From: Rhodospirillaceae bacterium
GTDB taxonomy: Bacteria; Pseudomonadota; Alphaproteobacteria; UBA6615
NCBI GenBank assembly: GCA_002713365.1
Contig: PASR01000008.1
Location: 426,215 to 490,214 of the forward strand
Direction of reading: 5' to 3'
DNA: 64,000 nt
Shown: positions 46,406-55,059 of the stretch, piece by piece
How the letters are laid out: each line of letters begins with the position of its first letter
Numbering within the stretch: the stretch's first letter is position 1
Program-made: the position numbers and the translations under genes
The notes under the pieces: generated by a model
Database searches by the model: none
Seen by the model: only the letters and a program-made list of their open reading frames with translations
Told to the model about the DNA's origin: nothing

Positions 46406-47512
46406 TTAGAATATAAAGAAGTTTGTTAGTATAACAGCTTGCTGATCATTATCAGCTGCGCCAGTTTTCTCTAGCTTGGCGCTGTTATAGTCAGCCCTGA
46501 GTAGCCAACCTGGAGCCATTACCTTCTGGAAACCTAAGCCCCATCTGGTTACGTCTTGGGAAACACTAGATGATACATCTTGTGATCCAGCACCATACCA
46601 GATACTGGCTTTAGTTCCCTTGCCCATGTTGTAGCCACCGCCAACGGCATACCAGCTACCACCTTCACCACCGGCAGCAAGTTGTGCAGCTGTTTGATCT
46701 AAGTCTCCGTTATCACGGAAGTTAGCACCAACACTGATTTTACCCATTGTGAGACGGGCACCTGCGGCTAGGACATCATGTTGTTTACCGCCAGCATTTT
46801 CAGCGTCTGCAGATTCATGCACTATAGAAGCATTAAATCCTACATCATTGAACTTACCACCATATTTTAGACCCATTTCAATAATGTTTTCATAAGATCC
46901 GTTGTTGTCTTTTTCACCAAAGCTGGAGCCATTTGCTTTATGATCTGGTGTAAAGGATATACCGGCTTGAAAACCTGAGAACTTAGGTGTTTGATAGGTG
47001 ATCTTTGTGGCATCAGCTGAAGTCCATGGCTGCCAGTCAGTACGCGCTATATATTTAGGCAATCCACGCGTTACTTTGGCTAAGCCCATGAGACCACCGA
47101 ATGGGCCTGATGCACCAGCGTGCGTTTTATGGGCGCCTTCTAACCATTGGTTAGATACACCATCTTGATCACCTAGTGTAACTGCTCCGAAATCACCTTT
47201 AAGGAAGGCATAGATTTCGTCAGCGTTACCTGTGGCATTTGTATTTACTTCCAGCTCAACTCTGACACCGTATGTGATGCCATTGTCGCTTTTGTTTGTA
47301 GCTTTTACCCAGAGCTCGGCTTCAGGCATATTTAGCCCATAACCTCTCGTGAAGCCATCTGCTCCACCATCGAGCACGTGACCTTGGAAAAAAACCATAC
47401 CATTTAGGTTCACGGAATAATTCTTTCCGGTCCCCACTGAGCCAGCCATTGCTGGCGCACTTAGCAATGCAGCACCAACTATGGCTGTGCTTGCTAGAAG
47501 AGCTTTATTCAT
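46406..47512 (-). CDS. Gram-negative general porin
   Basis: Outer-membrane trimeric beta-barrel porin of the alphaproteobacterial/Porin_4 type. Seen: cleavable signal peptide MNKALLASTAIVGAALLSAPAMA, then GSVGTGKNYSVNLNGMVFFQG, repeated amphipathic strands, and a C-terminal phenylalanine (VILTNFFIF) required for BAM recognition. The ATG at 47512 is preceded by GAGG at 47522-47525; a frame opening at 47656 adds 48 residues with no signal-peptide character and overlaps the leader structure. 368 aa. Confidence 0.92.
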   Translation of the reverse strand: MNKALLASTAIVGAALLSAPAMAGSVGTGKNYSVNLNGMVFFQGHVLDGGADGFTRGYGLNMPEAELWVKATNKSDNGITYGVRVELEVNTNATGNADEIYAFLKGDFGAVTLGDQDGVSNQWLEGAHKTHAGASGPFGGLMGLAKVTRGLPKYIARTDWQPWTSADATKITYQTPKFSGFQAGISFTPDHKANGSSFGEKDNNGSYENIIEMGLKYGGKFNDVGFNASIVHESADAENAGGKQHDVLAAGARLTMGKISVGANFRDNGDLDQTAAQLAAGGEGGSWYAVGGGYNMGKGTKASIWYGAGSQDVSSSVSQDVTRWGLGFQKVMAPGWLLRADYNSAKLEKTGAADNDQQAVILTNFFIF

Positions 47513-47545
47513 ATTGATTAACCTCATATAAAATCTTGGACTTGC

Positions 47546-47606
47546 GTCCGCTTTGTTCCTAATGGAACTCGTCAACTTCCGCGTGCGGGTTTGCGTTAAA
47601 GCGGAC
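47546..47606 (-). ncRNA. Structured porin mRNA leader (predicted three-way junction)
   Basis: Outer stem GTCCGCTTT (47546-47554) and AAAGCGGAC (47598-47606), 9 perfect pairs. It encloses a 5-bp hairpin GTTCC-TAAT-GGAAC (47555-47568) and a weak CCG-CGG hairpin (47579-47588). The element sits 34 bases before the porin start, upstream of the ribosome site. Possibly an mRNA stability or translation-control element; no known riboswitch was recognised. Confidence 0.5.
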
Positions 47607-47797
47607 ACAATACCTCTACACTGAAGCCTTACCTGGGATAAGAGCGCGGAATTCATACAAAATGCAATGATTTCCGTAACATAAGTGTCACGATTTCATC
47701 GCACTGTTGCACAACTGCAACACGACTGCTTTGCTTGTTTATAGCCAATATATTTTTATTTTTGGATTGGTGTAAGAAACAAAGATTATTTGCTTAC
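47607..47797 (-). promoter_or_regulatory. Porin upstream region with 16-bp inverted repeat
   Basis: Contains GTTGCA-CAAC-TGCAAC (47706-47721), a perfect 6-bp inverted repeat with a 4-base loop, possibly an operator or hairpin in the porin leader/promoter zone. No confident -35/-10 pair was identified. Confidence 0.4.
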
Positions 47798-49006
47798 CTA
47801 TACAGGCGCTATAGCCTTCATGGCCACCATGTTTGATATTAGTTTTTCACAATCATAATTCGATAGCTTGGGATGTTCTAAAATAAGTTGTTCTAATGAA
47901 AAATTTCCTTTTTTAATAATCCAAGAAATCGGACTCTCAAGTCCATGAGGTATCTCAACCCCACCTTTTTCACTTTGTAATATAAATTTATTATTTTTCT
48001 TTATTACTTTAAGACTGCTAACTATAACTGTAAACTCATCATTATTGTTTTTGCTATAGGCGTCTTCCGGTAAGTTAAATCCCCCTCGGTAGTAACGAAA
48101 ATCTTTTATATAAGCGTCTAAATTTCCATAAAGTTCTGCACTGGTGGATATATTTTGCAGTTTACTTAGTATTTTTTTCATCCATTTTTTTCTGCCTTCT
48201 ACTCCCTCTTCAGGCAAGGGTATATTGCTTCGAAAAAGTGGATCAGCCATAGCTTGTTCAAAAAGCAATTGTAGTATGTCGTATCCAATTATATGAGTAA
48301 GACCATAAGAGAGGTGTATAGCACCATCACTTGATGCTAGTGCATCATGGTATTGTCCCCTAGGAATGTAAAGTAGATCGCCTGGTCTTAAAGTAATCTC
48401 TTCGAGTAAAGGCCCACGATTTTTTATATGGTATTCTTTACTTAGGCTATTTGTTGCCTCATCAGAAATAGGGTTTTTTAGACGTCCTTCATAGATACGC
48501 CAAATTTTCTCTCCTGCAATATGTATAGCAAAAACTTCATGATTATCGAAGTGAGTGTCAAATGCTTGGTGTTGATTCCAGGAACAATATAAGTTGGCTT
48601 GTGCCCGTCCCCCGGTGCGCTTTTCTAGAGCGTTTGAAATCGCTGATGTTCCGGGCCAGAGTGCATCGATATCATTAGCCACCAAAGAAGCCCCTCTTTT
48701 GAGCCAGCTTTTAACTTTTTCAGCATCTGGCTGTAGACTGGTTTGGTTATTTCTATCAATAGCTTGGCGACAGTATTGGTCGGCTGGTATTGGTGAGGTG
48801 TCAAGATACACTGCTAAAGACGTTGAACTCCAGATCGTAGTCATATTAAGCAGGTTAGTGAGAATTTCCCATGACATTGCTTCGGCGAATTTATTCGGCT
48901 CATTAGCAGGGATGTGGAGGTGTTTTTTGTCATGATATAAACTGAAAAATTTATCCTCGGAAATAGGTGAGATAATTTCAGCAAAAGATTCTTTAATATT
49001 TGTCAT
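47798..49006 (-). CDS. JmjC/cupin-type oxygenase (ribosomal-oxygenase-like)
   Basis: Cupin-like 2-oxoglutarate oxygenase resembling the RoxA/YcfD ribosomal oxygenases. Seen: AQANLYCSWNQHQAFDTHFDNHEVFAIHIAGEKIWRIYEG with the HxD iron motif (HFD) at about residues 166-168, then GDLLYIPRGQYHDALA with the distal histidine, and C-terminal helical segments. The ATG at 49006 is chosen over a TTG nine bases earlier. 402 aa. Substrate (a ribosomal protein in characterised members) is not known here. Confidence 0.82.
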   Translation of the reverse strand: MTNIKESFAEIISPISEDKFFSLYHDKKHLHIPANEPNKFAEAMSWEILTNLLNMTTIWSSTSLAVYLDTSPIPADQYCRQAIDRNNQTSLQPDAEKVKSWLKRGASLVANDIDALWPGTSAISNALEKRTGGRAQANLYCSWNQHQAFDTHFDNHEVFAIHIAGEKIWRIYEGRLKNPISDEATNSLSKEYHIKNRGPLLEEITLRPGDLLYIPRGQYHDALASSDGAIHLSYGLTHIIGYDILQLLFEQAMADPLFRSNIPLPEEGVEGRKKWMKKILSKLQNISTSAELYGNLDAYIKDFRYYRGGFNLPEDAYSKNNNDEFTVIVSSLKVIKKNNKFILQSEKGGVEIPHGLESPISWIIKKGNFSLEQLILEHPKLSNYDCEKLISNMVAMKAIAPV

Positions 49007-49100
49007 AGCAACCAATATAATAAGTTATGCCTAATAATTAAATTCTAAAATTTGTTTTGTTCGCACTTGAAGGGTAACATTTAATTAAAAAGTGATAGAT

Positions 49101-49769
49101 ATGACCGCAGATGTTATCAAAAATATAGACCTTGTTGAATACCAAATATCAGAAGCAGCGAAGGTCTCTGGACGCTTAAGAGCCGATATCACACTTATTG
49201 CCGTAAGCAAAGGGCAGACATTAGATCGTATTAATTCTGTTTTATCTTCTGGGCAACTTTTTTTTGGAGAAAACAGAGTTCAAGAAGCTCAAAAACATTG
49301 GCTGTCTAGACGTAAAGATTATCAAATGGAATTACATTTAATTGGACCCCTGCAAACTAATAAAGTTACTGCTGCTGTTGAATTGTTCGATGTTATTCAA
49401 ACAGTAGACCGTCCCAAACTAGTTGTTGAACTTGTTAAAGCATTCGATAAGTTGGGCTTTGAGCGTGATTGTTTTGTACAAATTAATACCGGAGAAGAAG
49501 CACAAAAGAACGGTATTTTTCCTGAGCAAGCAGACTCATTTATAGCTTATTGTCGATCGAATGGAATTCCAGTATCAGGTCTTATGTGTATTCCACCAGC
49601 ATCAGAGACTTCAGCACCACATTTTGCTTTGCTAAGAACAATAGCTGAACGAAATGGTGTGTTAAAATTGAGTATGGGTATGTCAGCTGATTTTGAAACG
49701 GCAATAACCCTAGGGGCGACGCATATACGTGTGGGAACCGGAGTTTTTGGCCCTCGACAAGTGCTTTAA
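49101..49769 (+). CDS. YggS-family PLP homeostasis protein
   Basis: PLP-binding protein with a single (beta/alpha)8 barrel, controlling vitamin B6 and amino-acid balance. Seen: LIAVSKGQTLDRI with the PLP lysine, FGENRVQEAQKHW, LHLIGPLQTNK, VQINTGEEAQKNG, and LSMGMSADFETAITLGATHIRVGTGVFG. The ATG at 49101 is preferred; a GTG at 49092 is 9 bases upstream. 222 aa. Confidence 0.94.
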   Translation: MTADVIKNIDLVEYQISEAAKVSGRLRADITLIAVSKGQTLDRINSVLSSGQLFFGENRVQEAQKHWLSRRKDYQMELHLIGPLQTNKVTAAVELFDVIQTVDRPKLVVELVKAFDKLGFERDCFVQINTGEEAQKNGIFPEQADSFIAYCRSNGIPVSGLMCIPPASETSAPHFALLRTIAERNGVLKLSMGMSADFETAITLGATHIRVGTGVFGPRQVL

Positions 49770-49781
49770 GCGAATATTTTA

Positions 49782-50321
49782 TTAATATTGCATTATATTA
49801 ATTGACGATTTTTTCGTTATGTGCGGCAATATACTAATGAGCGTTTTTTTAGCCAAAGCAATACAGCCTTTTGTTGGCTTATAATCTCTGGTGCTACAAT
49901 GCATGAATATTGCACTGCCATAAGGAACACGAGCTGGGTTATCGTTGTATCCAATTACTAATATGACATCATATAGATTGTCTTTGCGCCATAATAATTC
50001 ATATGAACCAGAAAATGGTAGTTTCACCATACGGTTATATTCGTCGTGGGAGGGATCATCGCACCAGGCATCTATGGGAGACAGTGCTTTTGTTGGTAAT
50101 TTACTAATTGGTCTATCAATTCTATCGGGTCGATATAGAATTTTTCGTATTAAGAAATTACCTACAGGAGTTGTTCCATCACCCTCTCGCTTTTTAAGTT
50201 TGGCGCCGTTGTAACCTATAGAACATTTATATTGCCGGCCTCGGAAAATTAGTTGGGAAGCCCTATCTATATAGGGTGAAACAAAAATCTGCGTTTCATT
50301 ACTTGTAGCTGTTTTCAACAT
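49782..50321 (-). CDS. L,D-transpeptidase (YkuD) domain protein
   Basis: YkuD-fold enzyme that forms or uses 3-3 cross-links or attaches proteins to peptidoglycan. Seen: SIGYNGAKLKKREGDGTTPVG, and the active site AIFMHCSTRDYKPTKGCIAL with H141 and nucleophile C153. No signal peptide or membrane helix is visible at the N-terminus, unlike most periplasmic family members, so localisation is unclear. 179 aa. Next to ribA by 6 bases. Confidence 0.88.
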   Translation of the reverse strand: MLKTATSNETQIFVSPYIDRASQLIFRGRQYKCSIGYNGAKLKKREGDGTTPVGNFLIRKILYRPDRIDRPISKLPTKALSPIDAWCDDPSHDEYNRMVKLPFSGSYELLWRKDNLYDVILVIGYNDNPARVPYGSAIFMHCSTRDYKPTKGCIALAKKTLISILPHITKKSSINIMQY

Positions 50322-50327
50322 TAAAAC

Positions 50328-51452
50328 CTACAATAGATGACCACCTTTGGTTTGTTTCGTTTCTAAGTAGCGTTCACTATATTGATTAGAGGGAAATGCA
50401 TGGGGAACCCTTTCAACTACGGCTATACCCTTTTCTATCAGGGCATCTATTTTTTGGGGGTTATTAGTTAACAAACGTACACTTGATACCCCTAATTGCT
50501 CTAAAATTTCAGCAGCTGGTTGGTATATTCGTTCATCAGGGTCAAAACCTAATTGTTCATTAGCATCTATAGTATCAAAACCTTTATCTTGCAGTTCATA
50601 AGCTCTAAGCTTATTAACTAACCCTATACCGCGTCCCTCCTGTGCCATGTATAGTAATAACCCTCCACCTGATTTGTTTATCTCTGAAACAGCTCCTCGC
50701 AATTGATCCCCACAGTCGCATCTTAAACTACCTAGCAAGTCTCCGGTAAAACATTCAGAGTGAATCCTAATAAGACAATCACTTTTAGGGTCAAAGTTGC
50801 CTATTATTATAGCTAGGTGTTCACGCCCTCCATCTGGTGGGCGAAATGCAATAACCCTCGTATTTTCTGAATCACTAAGCGGTACAGTAGCTTCACCCAC
50901 ACACTCTAATGTTCGAGCTTCAGCTTCCCGATATTGACTAATATCACCTAGCTCTACCACCAGAAGAGATTCAGTGTTAGCCCAGGAGGGTAAGTAAGCC
51001 ATTCTTTCTTTTGGCAGGGTAGCTACCACTGTAGCTGGTAATAGTCTTGCTAACTTAGCTATTTCAATTGCTCCTAACTCGGCTGCACCTGGTTCTGTGT
51101 CAGGATCAATAAGGTCAATTGTTACAACTGATTTATAATTATCAGGTTGACGCCCTGCGGGATCTGCCATCATGCGAACGACCTCAGCAGTTATTGTATG
51201 GCTCAAGCTAATTCTTACTGCTCCATTTATTTGGTCAGTCAAACCTAAAATCGTAGCTCTTCTTGCGGTTAATAATAGAGAAGGTGTGTTTTTTGAAAGA
51301 GCAGCCATGCGTGCGAGTGCATCTCGCGTGCAGCCCTCTGCAGCTTGCACTATTATTGCATGCTCTTTACCTGCTACGACGACCATAGCACCGCGGCGTA
51401 AATCAGATATTGCCCTTTCCGCAGATTGTAATGTTAACGGAAGTATGTTCAC
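50328..51452 (-). CDS. ribA: GTP cyclohydrolase II with N-terminal RibB-like domain
   Basis: First riboflavin step: opens GTP to the pyrimidine precursor. Seen: C-terminal RibA domain with zinc ligands C234, C245 and C247 in HSECFTGDLLGSLRCDCGDQ, then EGRGIGLVNKLRAYELQDKG. The first ~190 residues align loosely with DHBP synthase (RibB) but lack its clear signature (no recognised EGD-type DHBP metal motif), so the domain is probably inactive or diverged. 374 aa. Divergent from the response regulator. Confidence 0.92.
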   Translation of the reverse strand: MNILPLTLQSAERAISDLRRGAMVVVAGKEHAIIVQAAEGCTRDALARMAALSKNTPSLLLTARRATILGLTDQINGAVRISLSHTITAEVVRMMADPAGRQPDNYKSVVTIDLIDPDTEPGAAELGAIEIAKLARLLPATVVATLPKERMAYLPSWANTESLLVVELGDISQYREAEARTLECVGEATVPLSDSENTRVIAFRPPDGGREHLAIIIGNFDPKSDCLIRIHSECFTGDLLGSLRCDCGDQLRGAVSEINKSGGGLLLYMAQEGRGIGLVNKLRAYELQDKGFDTIDANEQLGFDPDERIYQPAAEILEQLGVSSVRLLTNNPQKIDALIEKGIAVVERVPHAFPSNQYSERYLETKQTKGGHLL

Positions 51453-51776
51453 TTCTTAGCTCATCCTACTTTTTGGTGTTATTAGTTAAATATACTTTTA
51501 TTGATGACTTAGATTACCTGTTTGCAACCCAATACTAAAGAATTATATAACAGATTTATCGCAGAAGATTGATAACGTAAAAATATATTGTTTAAAAAAT
51601 TAAATCTACATTGTACTAAATATTTTTAGCTTGTTAACTACCAAAACTATTCTTGTAAATGTAAAGTTCTGATAGAAAGTATTTTAGCGGTGTATTAAGT
51701 TTTTTGAATAACATATTAAATTATAAAGCTATGAGGGTTTATGTTATTAATTTAATTTTGTACCGGAGATTTTCTC
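51453..51776. promoter_or_regulatory. Divergent region between ribA and the response regulator
   Basis: 324 very AT-rich bases. A perfect 9-bp inverted repeat, AATAACATA (51707-51715) and TATGTTATT (51740-51748), lies 29 bases before the response-regulator ATG; possible operator or hairpin. GGAG (51765-51768) precedes that ATG. No FMN riboswitch was seen upstream of ribA. Confidence 0.4.
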
Positions 51777-52463
51777 ATGGTAACTAAAAAGACAGTTTTG
51801 CTAGTATGCCAAGATGATAATTTACGTGTAGCCCTAATAGAACAACTGCAAAGCTATAGCGAATTTCAAGTTATAGAATCTTCCGGCGCTATAGAGTTAA
51901 TTCAAATATCTGAGAAGTTAAATTTTGATGTTATCATTTTAGATTCTGAATTACAGGATATAGATTGCTTATCTGCTATTCGATTAATTAGGGATAGAGA
52001 TTCTGAAGCTGTAATAATAATGATATCGGGAAATGATACTATAGAAAATAAAGATTTATATGAAGAAGCAGGGCTAGCTGATTATATTATTCGTCCTTTC
52101 CGTTTTAATGAGTTTCTCGAGCTAATTCGTGTTCGCATAAGACAAAAGGAACAAGGAGAGTCCAACTTAATACCTATTGGACCCTATCTATTTCAGCCCG
52201 CGCGTAGTTTGCTAATCGATGATGATGACCACAAAATAAAATTGACTGAAAAAGAAGTGGCGATCATAAAATATCTATATAAATATAAAAATTCAGTAGT
52301 TAGTCGTGACAGGTTATTAGAAGAAGTTTGGGGTTATAACGCGGCTATTACAACGCACACATTGGAAACACATGTTTATATACTGCGACATAAAATCGAA
52401 GCTGACCCATATAATGCTGAAATTCTTGTTACTGAACCGGGTGGTTATCGTCTAATTATCTAA
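51777..52463 (+). CDS. OmpR/PhoB-family response regulator, orphan
   Basis: Two-domain transcriptional regulator: receiver (about 1-120) and winged-helix DNA-binding domain (about 130-228). Seen: acidic pair D13/D14, phosphorylation site D56 in VIILDSEL, then atypical S84 (usually Thr) and R106 in place of the conserved lysine (DYIIRPF). The output domain carries KLTEKEVAIIKYLY and THTLETHVYILRHKI and ends GGYRLII. No histidine kinase lies nearby. 228 aa. Loss of the conserved lysine may mean altered or phosphorylation-independent signalling, which is inference. Confidence 0.9.
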   Translation: MVTKKTVLLVCQDDNLRVALIEQLQSYSEFQVIESSGAIELIQISEKLNFDVIILDSELQDIDCLSAIRLIRDRDSEAVIIMISGNDTIENKDLYEEAGLADYIIRPFRFNEFLELIRVRIRQKEQGESNLIPIGPYLFQPARSLLIDDDDHKIKLTEKEVAIIKYLYKYKNSVVSRDRLLEEVWGYNAAITTHTLETHVYILRHKIEADPYNAEILVTEPGGYRLII

Positions 52464-52465
52464 AT

Positions 52466-53689
52466 TTAAGGTGTTAATTCTTTTATGCGGCTGGATAGCA
52501 TGTAAAGATAAAACGCAGTTAAGGTGCAAATCGCTGTAATTGCTCCAAATGTATAGGCCACCACTATCCAATCACCACTAGACTTAAATATAGCTACAGC
52601 GATAAGAGGTCCTGCGAGAATACCAATATAACGACCTGTCAGCACTATTGCGAAAGCTTGAGTATCTGCTCTGTGCCCGCCCAGTAAGACTGATGGTAAT
52701 GCCCAGAGGCACGTGGGAGTTATACCTGCGGCTATTCCCCATGCCACTAGACTAATAGTGCCTGTTAAAGTGTTATCAGAAAAAGGAACAAGTAACCACG
52801 AAACAGCTTGTAGCGAGAGAGCAAATAACAAAAGAGGAAAAAACCTTACGCCTGCCTTTATAACGAAGCCCGTCAATAAGGCGAAAACTAAAAGTATAAC
52901 AACTGGTATTTGATTTATTAGAACAGCTCCATCGGCGGTAAAGCTGCGGACATCTACCAGGTAAACTGGAAGCCAGGTAAAATAAGCCATGAATTGTGCC
53001 TGCCACAAGAAAAATAGGGTGGCAGCAATGAACATAGAGATTTGTTCATTTTGATTGATCGGCGGGACTTCAGATTTGGTCTGTATTGCTTGACGACCAA
53101 AATCCTTAGAATTTTTTTTGTATATTAATAACGTCCATCCAGCGACTGCTAGAGTAGCGATAATACCGGCCCACCAAACAGGTTGCCAGTTGTTATTGGC
53201 AACTGCTGGTTGAGCAATTAGGTTGGCAGTAAGCTGTCCGATAGGTATCCATGTTGCCTGAATAGCAATTATAATTGGAAGGTGACGGGGTCCTGCATTC
53301 ATATTTGCAAAGGCAGGCATACAAATAGCTAGAATTGCTGCGCCTAAGCCCTCAACAGCTCTTGATACCAACATCATAATACCGCTTTCGGGAACAGTAA
53401 GGCCTATAAGACTTCCAGCAATCATAAGAATGAATGCCCCTATTAGGTAACGCAAAGCCCCATTTTTTCTTATTTTCTTTCCAACACGTACGCTTATTGC
53501 CATGCCCGCTATTGCAAAAATTGACATGAAGCCACCCGCAATAAATTTATCATAATTATAGTCTTCAAGTAGAACGGGAAGAACAGGTGGGACTTTAAAT
53601 TGAAAATATGCGGCAACAAAACCTATTACGATGCCATAGCTAACGCCATTCCAGTTCGTGGCTATGTTTTTAGTAACGGGTTGGGACAT
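52466..53689 (-). CDS. MFS transporter
   Basis: Major facilitator superfamily permease with about 12 hydrophobic helices in 407 aa. Seen: SYGIVIGFVAAYFQFKVPPVLPVLL, the cytosolic-loop region GKKIRKNG between helices 2 and 3, EGLGAAILAICMPAF, a central polar loop, then LFFLWQAQFMAYFTWLPVYLVD and GRYIGILAGPLIAVAIF. Pattern resembles the cyanate/nitrate-type branch, but the substrate is not assignable. Convergent with the response regulator, 2 bases apart. Confidence 0.88.
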   Translation of the reverse strand: MSQPVTKNIATNWNGVSYGIVIGFVAAYFQFKVPPVLPVLLEDYNYDKFIAGGFMSIFAIAGMAISVRVGKKIRKNGALRYLIGAFILMIAGSLIGLTVPESGIMMLVSRAVEGLGAAILAICMPAFANMNAGPRHLPIIIAIQATWIPIGQLTANLIAQPAVANNNWQPVWWAGIIATLAVAGWTLLIYKKNSKDFGRQAIQTKSEVPPINQNEQISMFIAATLFFLWQAQFMAYFTWLPVYLVDVRSFTADGAVLINQIPVVILLVFALLTGFVIKAGVRFFPLLLFALSLQAVSWLLVPFSDNTLTGTISLVAWGIAAGITPTCLWALPSVLLGGHRADTQAFAIVLTGRYIGILAGPLIAVAIFKSSGDWIVVAYTFGAITAICTLTAFYLYMLSSRIKELTP

Positions 53690-53746
53690 GTATTTTATTT
53701 TCGGTAAAAATTAAAAAATAATACTATTGTTTTATAAAGATGGCTG

Positions 53747-54232
53747 TTATCTATTCTTTTTTAAGATACCTAGTTCTGCAAAATTACGTTCACTAGTCTT
53801 GGTTATTGGTATATTATTGTCAGAAGCGGCTTGATATGCTCGGGCACAAATTTCTTCAAATTTTTCCAGATTAGATTCTATGGTAATTTTTCTTGACTTT
53901 CCCTCTAATTTTAGCTGCATCCACCCGTCCTTTTTATTTCGACGGGTTGAAAAATAACTAAGTTTTAAACCCCTTAGTTCGTTCCATTCTAATGACCTCG
54001 ATATTGGGCCACTAATTATTATTTCATTTTCTTTGAAGTTAACCCGCACACTTCTTCTTAACCAGGTCTTTATCCCAAAAACCAAGAAAAGTAATGATGA
54101 GGCTATAAGTATTCCGTTAATTAATGGTTCTGCAACTATTAATATAACCGGGCATATGCACAAGCCGAATCCTATAATGGCTCTTAATATATCAGCATTA
54201 AGAGATTTAGTTGAGTACCGCAATTCAGTCAT
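53747..54232 (-). CDS. Small membrane protein with PH-like cytosolic domain
   Basis: 161-aa protein of unknown function. Seen: two closely spaced hydrophobic helices (AIIGFGLCICPVILIVA and NGILIASSLLFLVFGIKTWL), then a beta-rich RVNFKENEIIISGPISRSLEWNELRGLKLSYFSTRR region resembling a bacterial PH-type domain, and a helical tail. Overlaps the following deacetylase-like gene by 4 bases, so the two are probably coupled. Confidence 0.7.
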   Translation of the reverse strand: MTELRYSTKSLNADILRAIIGFGLCICPVILIVAEPLINGILIASSLLFLVFGIKTWLRRSVRVNFKENEIIISGPISRSLEWNELRGLKLSYFSTRRNKKDGWMQLKLEGKSRKITIESNLEKFEEICARAYQAASDNNIPITKTSERNFAELGILKKNR

Positions 54233-55044
54233 TCAGTTATCCCAAACACATCACTAGCTGATGTCCATTTTACAGCTTGGTGATACTTAGTGTAAGTGAT
54301 GAATTTTTCAATAAAAACCCATGTATCTTCGTCCTGAATATCATGCTGTGAAAGTAGGCCAATTATATCTCTGCCATTATTTTTTTTAGTTCTTGTATCT
54401 TTTAAATTTATTATAGCTTTTGAGATTGATAATTGAGTACCCAGAAAGGTATGCGTATCTTTGTTATTGAGATTTCCAAATGGTGATATATGAACATTGT
54501 TTTGCTTAAGCGTTGGTGGCAACATTGGACTAGGTCTGGGCCCAAGGGAGCTTAGCCCACAATACCCTATTTCGGGTAATAATGGTATAAGTTGAGGTGC
54601 TATATGATTCCAAGGAGGCACCAGAACAGGAAGCGCTTTTGGGTGTTGGGCAAGTTTCTGCATGCCCACAGCAAGGTCGGCTAAAATATGCTCTATTGGC
54701 CGTGTTCCGTTTAGTTCAGTTTTGGCCTCATAGGTATCTGCAAAATTATAGTGAGAATAGCCATTTTGTAATATTTCTATTGATTCCTCATGTGATAAAC
54801 GAGACCAAAATAGATTGTCTACTAAAGTTGGGATTACGGATAGGGCTATACTAATATCTAACTTCTTTCGTAATTTAAGCAAACGATCTAACTGGTTATT
54901 TAATTTACCCGCACCATCATCACGCCACCAAAATATAGCGGTGCGCCCGTCTTTCTGCCACTGGTCTAGTTCTTGATTGAGAATGTCCCAATATGGTTCT
55001 TTCAATAGGTCTGAATCATCTCTTGACCCAGCTTGATTATACAA
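54229..55044 (-). CDS. Polysaccharide deacetylase-like (NodB-related) protein
   Basis: Protein of the divergent polysaccharide-deacetylase family. Seen: FWWRDDGAGKLNNQLDRLLKL with acidic D42/D43 (metal/catalytic region), LVDNLFWSRLSHEESIEILQNGYSHYNFAD with the histidine of the GYSH-type motif, and VPPWNHIAPQLIPLLPEIGYCGLSSLG. 271 aa. The substrate could be a cell-wall sugar polymer; not determined. Overlaps the membrane protein gene by 4 bases. Confidence 0.84.
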   Translation of the reverse strand: MYNQAGSRDDSDLLKEPYWDILNQELDQWQKDGRTAIFWWRDDGAGKLNNQLDRLLKLRKKLDISIALSVIPTLVDNLFWSRLSHEESIEILQNGYSHYNFADTYEAKTELNGTRPIEHILADLAVGMQKLAQHPKALPVLVPPWNHIAPQLIPLLPEIGYCGLSSLGPRPSPMLPPTLKQNNVHISPFGNLNNKDTHTFLGTQLSISKAIINLKDTRTKKNNGRDIIGLLSQHDIQDEDTWVFIEKFITYTKYHQAVKWTSASDVFGITE

Positions 55045-55059
55045 ACTTTACTCCTTTAT

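Noticed and set aside
47513..47656. 48-residue N-terminal extension of the porin
   Set aside because: The internal Met starts a textbook signal peptide with a ribosome site; the extension covers the folded leader and is basic, non-signal sequence.
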